A model generated the notes under the pieces. It was not told the DNA's origin. It saw only the letters and a list, made by a program, of their open reading frames with translations, and did not search any database. The position numbers were made by a program, and so were the translations under genes. A stretch of 64,000 nucleotides of DNA from Xenoacremonium recifei. Lineage: Eukaryota; Ascomycota; Sordariomycetes; Hypocreales; Nectriaceae. Where the stretch lies: assembly GCA_012184525.1 (NCBI GenBank), contig WOFQ01000032.1:124001-188000 (forward strand), read 5' to 3'. This document shows positions 44,919 to 57,400 of this stretch, piece after piece (the first letter of the stretch is position 1; the number at the start of each line of letters is the position of its first letter).

Positions 44919-46764
44919 ATGCCTCCCAAGAAGGCGGCCAAGGCCACTGATGCGCCGGAGGGCTTCACCCCGGAACGTTTCGAGCACGAGCTCAAGAGCC
45001 TGGCGAAGAAAGCTAAAGAAGACACCTGGAGCCGCAAAGCGATCAATCAAGTATTCATATATGTCAGAACGGTGCTGCTGCTGAGCTTGTTGGGCGCGTA
45101 TTCCAACGCCTCGCAGCTGGCGCTCTCACCGGTGTACGGCGCCATTCCCGCGGCGATATGGCATTCGAAGGTGCTTATGCTAGGCTGTTTTCTCGGCTGG
45201 GCAGGCAACTTGCTCCTTCGGCGTGTGTTGCCGCTCAAGACAGTTCAGCTTCTTCCCATCATTGCGATTTACGTCCCCGTGGTGCAGAACGTGGCCTACA
45301 GATTCAGCGACGTGCTCGGCGCCAAATGGGGACCAGCCGTCATGGAGATGCTGAGTCTGTTTCCCTTGGGGATCTTATCGGCAGCGTGTGTGGCAGATGA
45401 GCTTGAAGGTGTGCAGGTTGGCATGCTGCCGCAGTTCCTCGCGGACGCTGCACCGGGCATTGGATCGTGGAGCGTCTTCAAGTTCATGGAGCATGTCTCC
45501 AGCGCGCATATGCAGCGGTACGTGGGGCAGACGTTCCTATTTACTCGCGTCGGGCTGGAGATGCTGTTGGCGGCATCGTACACGATTCTTGCGCCATCCA
45601 AGTATCTCCTGCTAGCAGTCCCAGCGCTGTTGCATACTGCCGTTCTGAATACTCACGTCATGGCGCCCATGGCCATGGACTCACTGAACAGCACGCTACT
45701 AGCGGATCAGTGGATGTTGTTGGACCGCAAGGAGTCGCTGACTGGGTATGTGTCTGTCTTGGAGAACTTGGAGAGGGGGTTCCGGGTCATGCGGTGCGAT
45801 CACAGTCTATTGGGCGGCGAGTGGGTGAAGTATCGAGGCGAGTTTGTCTCGGAGCCGATCTATGGTGTTTTTGCCATGCTAGAGGCGGTGCGGCTGGTTA
45901 GTAGGGAGGTGCCTATTCCTGACGATGAAGCAAGTGCACTCGTTGTGTAAGTCATAACACCTATGTGTCAGCAACAACTCCGAGACTAATACGTATCCCA
46001 GGGGTCTCGGTATTGGAACTACTCCTTCTGCACTCGTCAGCCACGGGATCAGCACGACAGTCGTGGAAATTGATCCTGTAGTGCACGAGTTTGCGGCCAA
46101 GTACTTTGATCTCAAAGAGAACAATCCACCAGCCATTGCGGATGCTGTCAGCTACACTGCCACTTTAGTCAACGAATCTAGTCGGACATTTGACTACATT
46201 ATTCACGATGTCTTCACAGGAGGTGCCGAACCCGTGGAGCTCTTCACACTCGAGTTCCTTCAAGGGCTTCATGCGTTATTGAAGCCCGATGGTGTTATTG
46301 CAATTGTATGTTTGCTGGTTATTTACTGTCTTGGGTGTTTTACTGATATTTAGTTCTAGAACTATGCCGGAGACTTTGCCTTGCCGACACCAAATATGAT
46401 TGTGCGGACGATTAAGCAAGTCTTTCCGTCATGTCGCATTTTCCGAGAAAGCCCCCGCGATGAGAAGAGCATCGAGAATGGAGGCAATGACTTTACTAAC
46501 ATGGTCATCTTCTGCCGAAAATCATCAGATGCTCTCGTCTTCCGATCCGCGGTGAAGGGTGACTTCCTGGGAAGTCATGCACGGGAGGCGTTCCTGCAGC
46601 CGAAGCATGAGGTTCCGGAGATGGATTTCCTGGAAAGCGAGGATCTAGGTTTGTTGCTGCGGAATAACACGGCCAAGGTGGCTGAGTGGCATCAACAGAG
46701 CGCACTTGGTCACTGGAAGATCATGAGGACGGTGATGCCGGCAAAGATCTGGGAGCGATGGTGA
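44919..46764 (+). CDS. Membrane protein with spermidine-synthase-like domain
   Basis: Three exons: 44919-45946, 46002-46305 and 46360-46764. Introns are about 55 bp with GTAAGT/CAG and GTATGT/TAG ends, and the phase closes to 578 residues. The N-terminal 250 residues contain about six hydrophobic segments (for example FIYVRTVLLLSLLGAYS and YLLLAVPALLHTAVLNT). The rest has the Rossmann fold of the spermidine-synthase/methyltransferase superfamily. The glycine-rich VVGLGIGTTP is completed across the first splice junction, and VEIDPVVHEFA holds the acidic residue that contacts the nucleoside. IIHDVF follows. The usual spermidine-synthase catalytic aspartate pair is not evident, so true aminopropyl transfer is doubtful. 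Fusions of membrane helices with this domain are known in bacteria and fungi without assigned function. The N-terminus begins with a Lys/Ala-rich cytosolic stretch. Confidence 0.85.
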
Positions 46765-46889
46765 GGAAACAAGGATTCTTTTATGGGAGGGTTTCTTGTA
46801 GATGATTGAAGTACTATAAAAGCCATGACATAACACGCAGCCAACACATTACGAGACATATCTAGTTAATGAGACGGTCTATCCGTCTT

Positions 46890-47663
46890 TCAACCTTTGA
46901 CCGCATCGAGAGCATGCTGCTCGTTGTCCGTGTTGGAATCCTTGACAAACTCGCTGATGTACCCCGGGACATCAACCCTGTTATACTCGCTCGGCACCGG
47001 CTCCCCCATGGCCGTATGCATAGGCAGCACGCCCGTCCAGATAGTGTCGCGGATCTCCTCATTCTCCATATCATGCTTATCATCATGCGCCTGGCCAGAG
47101 CGGATCTTCGCGCTGCCCGACGCAATCTTGACCTTCAAGATGCTCGTGCTCTGCAGCTCGGCCTTGGTCGGCGGCAGTCGGGTATGGCGCCAGCGATCCG
47201 GCACGACCTTGTCGGTGATGAGTTCCATAGCGTACAGCCGCTCCTGCTCGCTCTCGACAACGGTTGCGTAGCCAAACAGCACGGCGGAGCGGTAGTTGTA
47301 GCTGTGGGAGAAGCTAGACAGGGCGAGAACGAGACCGTCGACGTGCGATGCGGCCACGCACACGGGGATGCCTTCCTCGCCGGCGCCGCGGCTGGTGTTC
47401 ATGATGCGCGAAGAGACGTAGCCGTGCAAGTACAGGTCCAGCGGGTCGCCGAGCGAGGCGGAGGGCCGGTCGAAAGAGCCGAGTTGGCCGATCATGGGCA
47501 GGATGGCTGGGAAGGGCTGCGAGGCGGGCGTGAAGGAGACGTGGAGGATGGGGCAGGTGTTGATGAGGGTGTGGATGGTGGTGAGGGAGTAGGAGGCGCG
47601 GTCGTTGAGGCGCTTGACCGAGTTGACGGCCTCTTTGGGGTATTCGAGGTCGAAGCGGCCCAT
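46890..47663 (-). CDS. Pyridoxamine 5'-phosphate oxidase-like flavin-binding protein
   Basis: Single exon, 257 residues. It belongs to the split-barrel flavin-binding proteins related to pyridoxamine phosphate oxidase (Pyridox_ox_2/NimA-like). The N-terminal pattern LNDRASYSLTTIHTLINTCPILHVSF is the part I recognised. It is followed by LYLHGYVSSRI, VCVAASHVDGLVLA, SYNYRSAVLFGYA and ERLYAMELITDKVVPDRW, which outline the barrel strands and the FMN phosphate-contact region. The substrate is unknown. Its 3' end faces the 3' end of the spermidine-synthase-like gene 125 bp away, so their UTRs may overlap. The start at 47663 opens directly with the conserved GRFDLEYPKE. Confidence 0.88.
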   Translation of the reverse strand: MGRFDLEYPKEAVNSVKRLNDRASYSLTTIHTLINTCPILHVSFTPASQPFPAILPMIGQLGSFDRPSASLGDPLDLYLHGYVSSRIMNTSRGAGEEGIPVCVAASHVDGLVLALSSFSHSYNYRSAVLFGYATVVESEQERLYAMELITDKVVPDRWRHTRLPPTKAELQSTSILKVKIASGSAKIRSGQAHDDKHDMENEEIRDTIWTGVLPMHTAMGEPVPSEYNRVDVPGYISEFVKDSNTDNEQHALDAVKG

Positions 47664-49053
47664 GGTGGTTGTTCAGTGTAAGATGTTGTTTGTGGAGGTG
47701 TAGTTGGGGAAGTTGGGTTTGCAAGGCTCTTAGTGCTGGAGACTTAAACTCTGGATGGTGTTGATGTCGATGGCGATAACAGGCGACCTCGCGGAGTCTT
47801 TATACTTGTCACGACACGATGCGATGCGATAGAGCTATGATCATCGACTAACACAAAGGCCTAGCTAGCTCATAGTCCGTCCATCTTGACTCATCCCACA
47901 ACGCCATGAGCCGTCCAAGCGGAGTAGTCGACTTTGGCATCTCGGCCTGCATCCTGCATCCTCCATGCAACCATCCAGGCACGCAAAGGGAGCTTCTTGC
48001 TTAGGCATGGAATGGCCAGGCCATCTGACCATCGCGCGGCGCTCGATTGGCGACATCCCAGGGTGGAGAAGTCGGGGGATTTTAGCTGCATGGGGCCGGA
48101 ATTTCCAGATGGAGGCGTCCTTATGAGAGCAGAGGCTGATGTGCATGAGTACTGCAGAATCCCTCCGGATGGTTTGTGGCGGCTTCTGGGGGGTTGCCTG
48201 TTTGGGGAATGTGCTGCACGTGGTTGATGTTAGTGCTGGAGGATGTATTGGAGGGAGAGGGAGAGAAGGAAGCTGGATGGAGAGCATCACCGGGCCGGTC
48301 GAGGTGAGGTTCGCTGAGCCGGATAGGACCCGGTGGGCGATTGTGACTCTGAGGATGAGTCGCTTGAGGGGCCGTGGTTTCGGAGTTCAAACTGCGAAGT
48401 CCGACGTAGTTAAAAGACACTTGCTTAACTCCTAGGTTTCAAATTCCAGAACGACTTCAAAGTCGTAGAATTTGAGTCATCTTGTGTAGGGTAACAAGTG
48501 TACGTGGTTTCAAATATCACGAGGGCAGTAATTAGGGTATGGCGAGAATTGCGATTGACACCACCCAAAATAATTATAAAGAAAAATAGTTTAGAGAATT
48601 ACTATGGAAGCTTAGTTTAAACACCACATGTAAATACTGAGTTGAAAGTAGTTTACGAAAGAAGTCTGCTCTACTGTGCATAGTATCCCATTTTTGGGGA
48701 AGAGGCTCACCACATGGTGTAATGAACCGACCGAACGCACGTAACGCAGTGCGAAGCTATGAAAGGGAGGGCTGATCACAGGGAAGGAAACTAAGACCAA
48801 GTATATGTGCAATTATTAGAATTGCCCATTGTTTCATAGAAATTCTGTGCAGAGGTACGCAGAACTCGAAAATCGTGCACTCGTGAATCACTGCTCGTCA
48901 ACAGCATTCATTTTCCCGTGTGGAGAGCAACTGCCCAGTAACTTCCACTACTTTCACATCATTTTTTTTCCCTCGCTCACCTTTCTATTTCTTTTCATCC
49001 TTTCATCGCATTCTTCTTCCTTTCTTCACTGCGTTCTCATATAACATTTCACG
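47664..49053. other. Intergenic stretch, AT-rich in its right half
   Basis: A 1.4 kb interval holding the promoter of the PNPOx-like gene. From about 48400 to 48850 the DNA becomes clearly more AT-rich than its surroundings. Only short, unsupported frames are present. Confidence 0.55.
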
Positions 49054-49548
49054 ATGCCTGCAAAGAGACCAGATAACACATCTGTCCTAGACCGGAAGTG
49101 GGTAAAGAAACACCACAACAAATTTGTAGTCCGACAACTATGGTTGAGGGAGCAAGCAAGGAAGCGGAAGTTTTTTGCAAAGAAGCTAGAGAAGATGGTC
49201 AAGAGACAACAAACCTTGGCAAAAGAGCGGAAGAAAATAATAAAAGCGGTGTCGCTAGAGATGCGAAGACAACAAGAGGAGCTTATCAAGCAACGAGAGG
49301 AGCTAGCAAAGGAGATGAAGGATTTCGAGATTATGACGATTCGTCAGGGTAAGAAATGTTTCTTCGCGGGTTTACAGATTGACAGCTAACTCTCTGCGTA
49401 CCTAGAAGAATGGTTTCGTGCTGAATCCGCTGTCAAGGAAGAGAAAGATGCAGAGAGCGTCAAAACAAAGGTTGAGGTAAGTATTTTCTTAATTCATCCT
49501 GTCCCGCACTACGATTTCACAAGGCTCACCATGTCTCATTGACAGTAA
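49054..49548 (+). CDS. Small Lys/Arg/Glu-rich coiled-coil protein, possibly truncated
   Basis: Three exons are modelled: 49054-49348, 49406-49476 and the stop codon at 49546-49548. Introns are 57 and 69 bp with GTAAGA/TAG and GTAAGT/CAG ends, giving 122 residues. I do not recognise a family. The protein is almost entirely charged and predicted helical: a basic N-terminal half (VRQLWLREQARKRKFFAKKL), then Gln/Glu/Lys heptads. It could be a nucleic-acid-associated coiled coil. Joining exon 2 to the CAG acceptor at 49543-49545 makes TAA the first codon of exon 3. The same frame then stays open for about 50 codons to a TGA at 49699-49701. Either the gene ends at this junction or a nonsense change has shortened it. 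Expression evidence is needed to call it a gene. Confidence 0.4.
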
Positions 49549-51452
49549 AATCCTGCACGACCGAACAGAAACGAGGACGGAGTTGACAACCCTGAGGATG
49601 GATCCGACGACTCAAGAAATGGCAAGGTGGATGTCAACCGAAGGACTCAGTTCGAGAGCGATGCAAAGGCCATTTGGAGGTCCTGGTGGTTAGTTCGGTG
49701 AGCAAGGTCGCAAGTCGTCATCATGAGGGATGCCAGGACTTAGCAGAATTAAGGCGAATAAAAATCCCGAGTTATTTACTCATTCTGCAATGCCCTGTTC
49801 GTCTTGCTCTATCATGATCTCTCGCTTTGTGCCGTCGCAGCCTTCACCGCAGTCGAGCCAGACTGGAGGATGGAGAATCCTCAATGAGCATACCCTGAAT
49901 GCAAGAATGACGTCTTCGCTCTCGGGCTAGAATGCTACCACGCCGCTTTCTCGTGTTTTTAACCTATTGAAGGCGTCACTTGTTCGCCGAATGGGGTAAT
50001 CGACAACGGTCCCTTGGCGTGGCCGTCGGGATGAGCGGATCATCCAGCATGACGCACAACCAGCTGAATATACGAAATAACTGTATTTATCTGTCGATGA
50101 GCGATACGCGGATAAGTAGCGATTGAAACTTTGAGGTTTCTTTAGGATAGCATTGGTGGAAGGTACCTACGTGGCTGCATCCTTCCTTCCCGCATGAACC
50201 ATATCGGACACCCAGTTTTCATCCCGAAATCTGCAGCTTCACTCCTCCACCTCGACTTCCATCATTGGGAAAAGCGACGGCCACGTACGCTGTTCATCTC
50301 ATCTGCTGTCTTGCAGCTTCTCCAGTTCGTGATTTTCTGCTGACTACACGCCCTCCTCCTCGCAGTACCCCAGATGCAGCCCAACCGCTCCCCTGGCCCA
50401 CAACGGCTCCCGCCCTTCCCTTGCATGGAACCATCGCCAGTGGAGGCATGTTTGACGTCGGGCCACTAAGACGCACCCTCTTACTACGCTACTCCTGCAC
50501 CAGCCCGGACCTTGTCCGTGAAGAGTGGGCTTCGGGGCCTCCCATCACCTCGGTCATTGTGTGTCACGGCGGCGGGCTCTTCGTCCGTCTCGCCTGTTCG
50601 TTCCCAGACTCTGACTCTGTTCTTCTTTCTTCTCCTACCAAGATCACGAACCTTGTTGCGAAACGGCTGTACCGCGATTCTCCCCCCCGTCGCCACCGTC
50701 GCAAACGCTCTCACCGTCGTGGAGAGACTCCGTTTACACATGCCCAGGTCATGATGAATGGCAATCACACTCCGCGTTTCGCATCAGCGGAAGCACACGC
50801 ACCGCACCGCGCCTAGCCGGCCATCGACTGCTGTACAGTAGACTAGCCCAAGATCCTCAATTCCTTCACCCAAGAGGCTTTCATTAGTCTTGTCTTAAAT
50901 TATCTGCTTTGTTTGATCAAGCGCTTCGACAATATCGCCAGGGATTCTCTTAGTTACCTGCTGTTACAGGCCGTGGTTAGCCCCCGACGACTGGGGTTTC
51001 AGATCAAGCGATGCCACCGTGAGCACCGCAAGAGCCCCTTCCAGCTCCCCCAAACCACCAATTGAGTCCCGTTCCTGGCCGGAAAAGGCTCCTCCCGCTC
51101 GGGGTATCTATAACAAGGTCCTGTTTGACTTGATTGTTTGAGACCCAGCTGCGTGGGCCGCGATGCAAGTGCGCGAACTCCCTAACCTTGAACACCCGCC
51201 TCGTCTAGGCTAGGTCCTGGGCATCGTGGCTTGACCTCTCGTGTGCCGTCCTTCTTCTTCTTTCATCTCTTTCGTTTCGTCGTTTCGATACCATTGCGGC
51301 TCAGTATGGCTTCCTAACGGCAGTTGGTGATGCCTTCATCATTCCTTTTGTTGTTTCCTTCTTCGACTCCTTCGCTTCTCTAAGCCCCCATTGACTGGGT
51401 GGACTTGCAAACTATACTTCTTTTCCCTACATTAACCACTGACCCAATAATC
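49549..51452. other. Intergenic stretch before the giant membrane protein
   Basis: The first 150 bp continue the frame of the preceding small gene. A 183-codon frame at 50265-50816 starts without ATG and is Pro/Arg/Ser low complexity; I do not accept it. The last 400 bp are pyrimidine-rich (TTCTTCTTCTTT near 51250-51270) and should hold the promoter and leader of the downstream gene. Confidence 0.5.
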
Positions 51453-54400
51453 ATGGCCAGCTCCAGCATGACCAAGGCTCTGATTGCAGCCTTCTCATTG
51501 TTAGTTTGCCCCTGACCGAATTTTCCCTCAGATCGATGCTCATATCCATTCAGCGGTAATGCTTTCAACGCGGCGTCAGTGGCTCTGTTTCTTTATACGA
51601 AAGGTCAAGGCTCGGCTTTCCTTCGCGACGGTCCGAGGCTGGTCCTCGTCACATTCTTTGCAACCGCCGCCCTATGGGCCCAGACCGATTTCATATCTAC
51701 ACTAATCAGCACAAATTCTGCCATCGGCTGCCAAGTCGCAATCTCTTTCGCTTCTGCCTTCGACCAGCTTGCTCGAGTATGCCTTATTCAGGGGCTATTC
51801 TGGGAAGCCAGTCGCGGCCTCAACTTGAAACCGATTGGAGCGTTACTGCCCCAAGGGATCATATTCTTGCGGTTCATTCTCGGAGGAGTGTTTGTCGGAA
51901 CTCAGAGGACCCAGCTTGATACCATTTGCTTGGTTCGATCACCGGTCCTGCCGCTGGGGATTACAGTACTTGCGGTAGACGCGATCATTACGACAGGATT
52001 GCTTGCCAGAGCTATCGTTTCTCACAATGCCGTTAAGAGTGAAGGAGGCCAAACTAGCTCTTCTAGAAAGAGGGCTATTGTTTTTGCCGTTGCAGGACTG
52101 GGCCTTTGGACAGCAGTGAGTCGTAAAGGGCTGGAGAGTAATAAAACTTGAAGCTGACAGCGTTCTGTTAGATGAGCGCCCCAATGATTCTTGGAGCTAA
52201 GGATATTGACTTGGTCGCCAGAACTGCAGTGCCAGCTACTGGGCTTGGGGTTGTCATAGGTCTGACTTCACACCGGTGTCGTAGACAATTGCTAACTGGC
52301 CTAGGGATTCTGATGCTATTCAAGGAGAGCATCGTCGAACCGAAAGAACCAACCAACCAGCCTAATGTTTCGACTTCGGATGACTTTGGCGTTGCTCGAG
52401 ATCTCGCCAGTCGTGATATCTCGACTGCCTACTCTTCATATCCCCCGAGTCGTTATGAGGAGGTCAAGACGGGAGCCGCTGCTTCTTACGCTGCGAGAAA
52501 CGATCCGAGACTGGTCCCAAGAGAATTGGAGGGCGGACTTCCTCTGATCTCACGACCCAATGCAGGACAGGCAACGATTGGGATGGGAGGTGTACCAGTC
52601 CAAGGTCAACTATTCCCACCTACAAGAGCCGCGACCGAACCAGGACCATCGACAGCGCGCGATGGCGGGAAACAGACGCCAAGGGGCTTGAGGAAGAAGG
52701 GCGACAGGATCATGATCTCGAACCCTATCCTGAATCAGAGCGACGAGAACAACCCTCTGAAGAAGATTGCGACGATTGATCTGGGCACCGCAGCGAGAAT
52801 GGAGAAAGAGAGAAGGGATATGAACGCAATTCCTGATCTTCTTCAGCCACGAGCAGCTCCACAGCCCCCAGCGCTGTCGCCAGAGGAGCTAATGAAGAGA
52901 TCTCAAAGCTTTAAGCGCAAGGATATCGGAGACCTCAACCAACCCAAAGAGCCGTTCCTTCTTCCGGCCGCCGACACTCCTGCGATGGCAACTACAACAT
53001 CCGTGCAACTATCCCCGGGAGTGGAGGAGATCAGACGAAGATCTCCAGGACAGGCTCCCAGGAATTTCAGTCAAAAGACTCCTCCCATTACTCCAGTTTC
53101 GACATCGAGAGCCCCGAGTTCCAAGTCGAGCACTCCCCCCAAGCGACCAGCTCGGCCAGCGACTCTTGAGCTTCCAGGACTGTCACCGACTGAGCCAGTC
53201 CCTAGAGACGCCGTTTCAAGGCCGCCAACTCGACCGGGACCTCCAGAACAGAGCGAATCGGTAACTGCATCTCCGCCAAAGCCCTTACGCCTGAACAATG
53301 ATATCCCTAGGGATGCTGTTCCTCCCCCTCCGCCTGAGCCCCTGCAACGACGGCCGACTCTGGAGTCTGTAACAAGTTGGACGACAGATCCGTCAGTTGC
53401 CCTACGAATGTCAATTCTCCCTCGCAACAATTCAGTCAGAATGAATATCCGGCCATCCAGACAAAGACCAGCCTCTCCTAGCTTTGAAGAGCCGCCCAAG
53501 ACAGCCAAGACACCCGTGCAAATGCGAGCGCAGTCCGGATTGCCTGGTAATCCCAGAGCACAAGCAATGAAGATCTTGTCGCAGGAGCAGGCTTTCAGCC
53601 AGGAGCAGACGGTGATGTTCATGAAAGACATCGAATACGACGACCCCGACACCGTTCGAAACATTATGGAGGCGACGAAATACGCGAGGTCTCCGGCAAC
53701 AGGCATTACAAGGGTCACTTCAGTTGTCCACAGGCCGCGGCCTATCCCTCGAAAGCCTGACGTCGACCGTGCAATCTTCCCGGCAGAGGGATCCCCGAAT
53801 ATGCATAACCACATGCGATCTCTATCGAGCGAATCTGCCCGACGAAAGCGTTCGATTCTCAATTCAACGCCCAGCGGCATACCCGTTCTGCCCCCTATGC
53901 CAAAGAGTGCCGGAAGCAATTCTCGGCCACTGCCGAACAACACTACGAGCATGACCTGGGACGAGAAAATGCAGATGTTCTATCCATCTCCGCCTTCTGC
54001 TTCCCTGACTCCCCGACAAACTCGGCGAAGATCCTCCTCCTTACCTGAAGTGCCGAAAGTGCCAGCGGTCTACTTGAGCAATGCAGCGAAGCCAAAGGCA
54101 ATGATGGGAGGGAATGCTTCTGAGCAACTTGCAGATCGTTCCACCGATTCATCGGTCGAAACGGACATCATGCTAGATGTGGTTGAGTCTCCAGCGAGGG
54201 CATCGAACTACCCGAACGCCTCCAAGTTCAGCATCACGACTTACCAGAGCGCATCAGACGAAACAAAGTCTCGAGCAGTCCGATCGACGGTTCAGAGCCA
54301 GGTCTCCAATGAGGGGATGAGGCGAAGGTCGTCACCTGTGCTTCCTGACGATAATTTGAGTCCGATGTCGAGTAGCGAATCCACGAATCACGACTACGAA

Positions 54401-57400
54401 ACGGCTACAAATTGGGGATCAGTCCATTCGCCTGTTAAGGCCGTAAACCTGCAAAGAGCACAGCCTGTGGAAGTGCCAACTGCGGCAAAAATTCAACCGT
54501 CAAAGAATGACGAAATGGTGGTCAATGCGAGGGCGGTTTCGGTCATGAGCCAAGAGGACAACAGGGAAACCATGACAGTGATGTTGGACCCTTCGTTGAG
54601 CCAGGATGTCAGATCGGCCCAGGGATCGCGACAGGGTCGGGGCTTCGAGACAGAGTCAGAGGAGGCCATTCAAATAGAAGGCCAGTGGCATCGGCGAGTC
54701 GGAGATGTATGTCCAACCTTTTCAGACCGGACGTTGGCAGGGAAGCTGAGGAAAAACCCCCCTCCAGCACCCTTGCTACTTAACCGGACGAATAAGGTGC
54801 CGCTGGTGGTTCAGGCTGAACCCTCGCCGCTTGAATCCCCTCAGCATGCACTCGATATCATTGAGGAGCAGCTGAAGCATTTGGAGGGATCCGGCCGGAG
54901 CTCAATGAATATGGAGCAGCAACGGATGACACTGCTTGCCAACCTCGAGATGGAGATGGGGCAGCAGGAGAATCGATGGTATCGGATGAGGGATACTCTA
55001 GTCTCGCGGGATTCGCTATCCACCACCATTGACACCTCACCCAATCCTGCATCGCGACACGCAAGTGCCAGGAGCTCCGTCGGCGTGCATTCAGAAGAAA
55101 GAGCGCTGAGGAGTTTTCTCGCAGAGCGGCGTGCTTCCCGGCGCCAGCAGTCCCGGGCCTTTGACGATGCGATGTCGGCCTCGTCTCGGGGGTCGAGCAG
55201 TACGCACAGTATCAATTGGCAACTAAAGCTGGCCGAGGCTCAGCTGGAGTATCTGGGTCACCGACCAGAAATGCCTGCGGCGCGCATCAGCAGTGGAATG
55301 AACTTCCTCGCTGTCTCGACAGTGTCTCAGATGCAGCTAGGCAGTCCCACACCTCCAGACTCTGGAAGCGAGTACGAGGACGATTCTCGGACGATTATTG
55401 ATCTGAAGACTCCCGCCAAAAGCAATGTTGGTGTTGCAGGGCTTTGGACCCAGGACGACAAATTTGATAGTCCTCTTGCCAAGGCCGGCAGAAGGACATT
55501 CCTCTGGACTGCTCCAGCCAAGCCTCAAGCGACTCAGGTCAATTACGTGGAGCCTATCAATGTCGATAGTCCCGAGGAGTTGAACCGACGGGGGTGGAAG
55601 ACACGAAAGCCGCTGTCCCCTCTCTCAATTGAGAGCTCTAGCCTGTGGGAGAAACCTCTCCCAACACGCCGCTTCTCAGTAGGACTCTGGCGGGCTGCAG
55701 TGGCTCCTCGTCCCCACGCTGCGTCTGAAGTCAACCCCAGCAAGGCGGAGGAGGCCGTTCCTGTGACGAGAAACAGGCCAGTCACGCAAAGGCCACCACG
55801 GAGAAATAAGCGTGTCACGTTGTTGCCGGACATTCTGGAGAGCCCCAAGCCTCTCCCTGACAAGCGCGGGACTCTGGGGATTTTTCAATTCGCCTGGGGA
55901 GATGTGTCGGATACAGCGACTGTGCAGCCCGGGGCGCGGATGTACAAGTCCATCCCAGGGACCATGAGCAGCGGTGGTGGGGGACGCGCGATCAGCAACC
56001 CTGAGCCGGATGTGCAGACACAGAGAATTGAGTCATCAGAACTGGACGAATATTCGCAGTCGTTCTTTGACGACTACGAGGAGGAAGACGAAGGCGACAA
56101 CTTTGACGATTGGGAGATGTACGGCGGCGATGCCTACGGGGATGACGACGACGAGACCGACATTGAAGAGGACGATGGTTTCGACGAGACAACTCTGTGG
56201 GAGATTGCAAGCCTGCTCAAATCCGACAACGTGCCCTCGCGCGACAGCCTGCTGCCCCAGGACAATGACAATGGACGCCAGCAGGGGAGCTCGAGCCAAG
56301 CCCAGGGCCAGGGGTTGTTGACCCTGGAAGAAGAGCGACAGTCCGACAAGGGCCAGGGGGATCACCGCCGTCACCCCCACCAAGAAGGGGTAGAGAATCT
56401 TGGTGAGCATGAGCTTGGTAATCTTAGCGGTGGTCATGGGGATAAGAGTGACACCGCTAACGCCGCGCCCGGGCTCCCGGCCGATGACGAGCTCACCAGC
56501 GACGCGGCCAGCGAGGCACAAAGACAATTAGAGATGGGCTGGCCGCAGAGCTTCCCGTCGCCACCGAAACTAAGCGCCCATCTCTGGACCAGTCAGGGCG
56601 TGGGGGAGAGCGGCAGGGTGACGCCGACACAGACACAGACGCAGACACAGCCAAGACATGGCCAGAAACAGCGAGATGACGATGGGGAAGCACAATCACA
56701 ATCACCATCACAGCTTGTCGAACAGCAGCAGGCTCCAGGGACGCTGCCGCAGCCCGACGCACAGCTGTGGAGCAAATACCTGGCCCTGGTGCAGGTGGCC
56801 TCGGCGACGGGTTTGGATTCGCATGAAGGTCGGGGTCGCGGCCTGCAGCGGAACGCCGAGCACCAAGTTGTTGAGGCGGCACGCGACGACGATGGTGTTG
56901 AGGGGTGGAGGACAAGGGATGGATTCAGCAGCAGCGCCGCGGAGTTCAAGCAGACCCTGTGGGCTATTTCCGCGCCAATGCCAGAGGCTGCTCCGCTAGG
57001 TCCGAGTGCGACAGAGACCGAGTCTACGGGGCTCTGGGGTAATATCGGTATGGGTTTGGCGGCCAGCAGTATTTCTCAGCATCGTCGCGTGGAGCCGCCA
57101 CCGACGGTGAAGGGTCCTTGGCGCGATGACCAAGCCAGCACCAGCACCAGCACCAGCACCTACTATCTGCCCTCCTCCGCCCACGGCAATCCGCATATAC
57201 AAACCCGCAACGCCTGCCTCGACCCTGCCCTTCCACACAACTCAACCTCAACTCTCCCATCTTCACTCCGCTCATCGCAGCCATCCATCAACGACGATAA
57301 CAACCAGGACTCTCATCTCCAGAATCCTGCCCTCGCACCTTACACCCTCTCGAATTCAATGGCTCTTTGGTCTCCGACCGCCCCCATCCACGCTTCCCCC

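Noticed and set aside
46869..47681. 270-codon plus-strand frame over the PNPOx-like gene
   Set aside because: It is the antisense of a well-patterned flavin-binding protein and is Gly/Asp/Val low complexity.
50265..50816. 183-codon plus-strand frame
   Set aside because: No ATG start, Pro/Ser/Arg-rich without motifs, and no adjoining exons; probably leader or intergenic sequence.
53071..53952. 293-codon minus-strand frame inside the giant membrane-protein gene
   Set aside because: It is antisense to the continuous 6.7 kb exon; its Gly-rich composition mirrors Ser/Pro codons on the coding strand.
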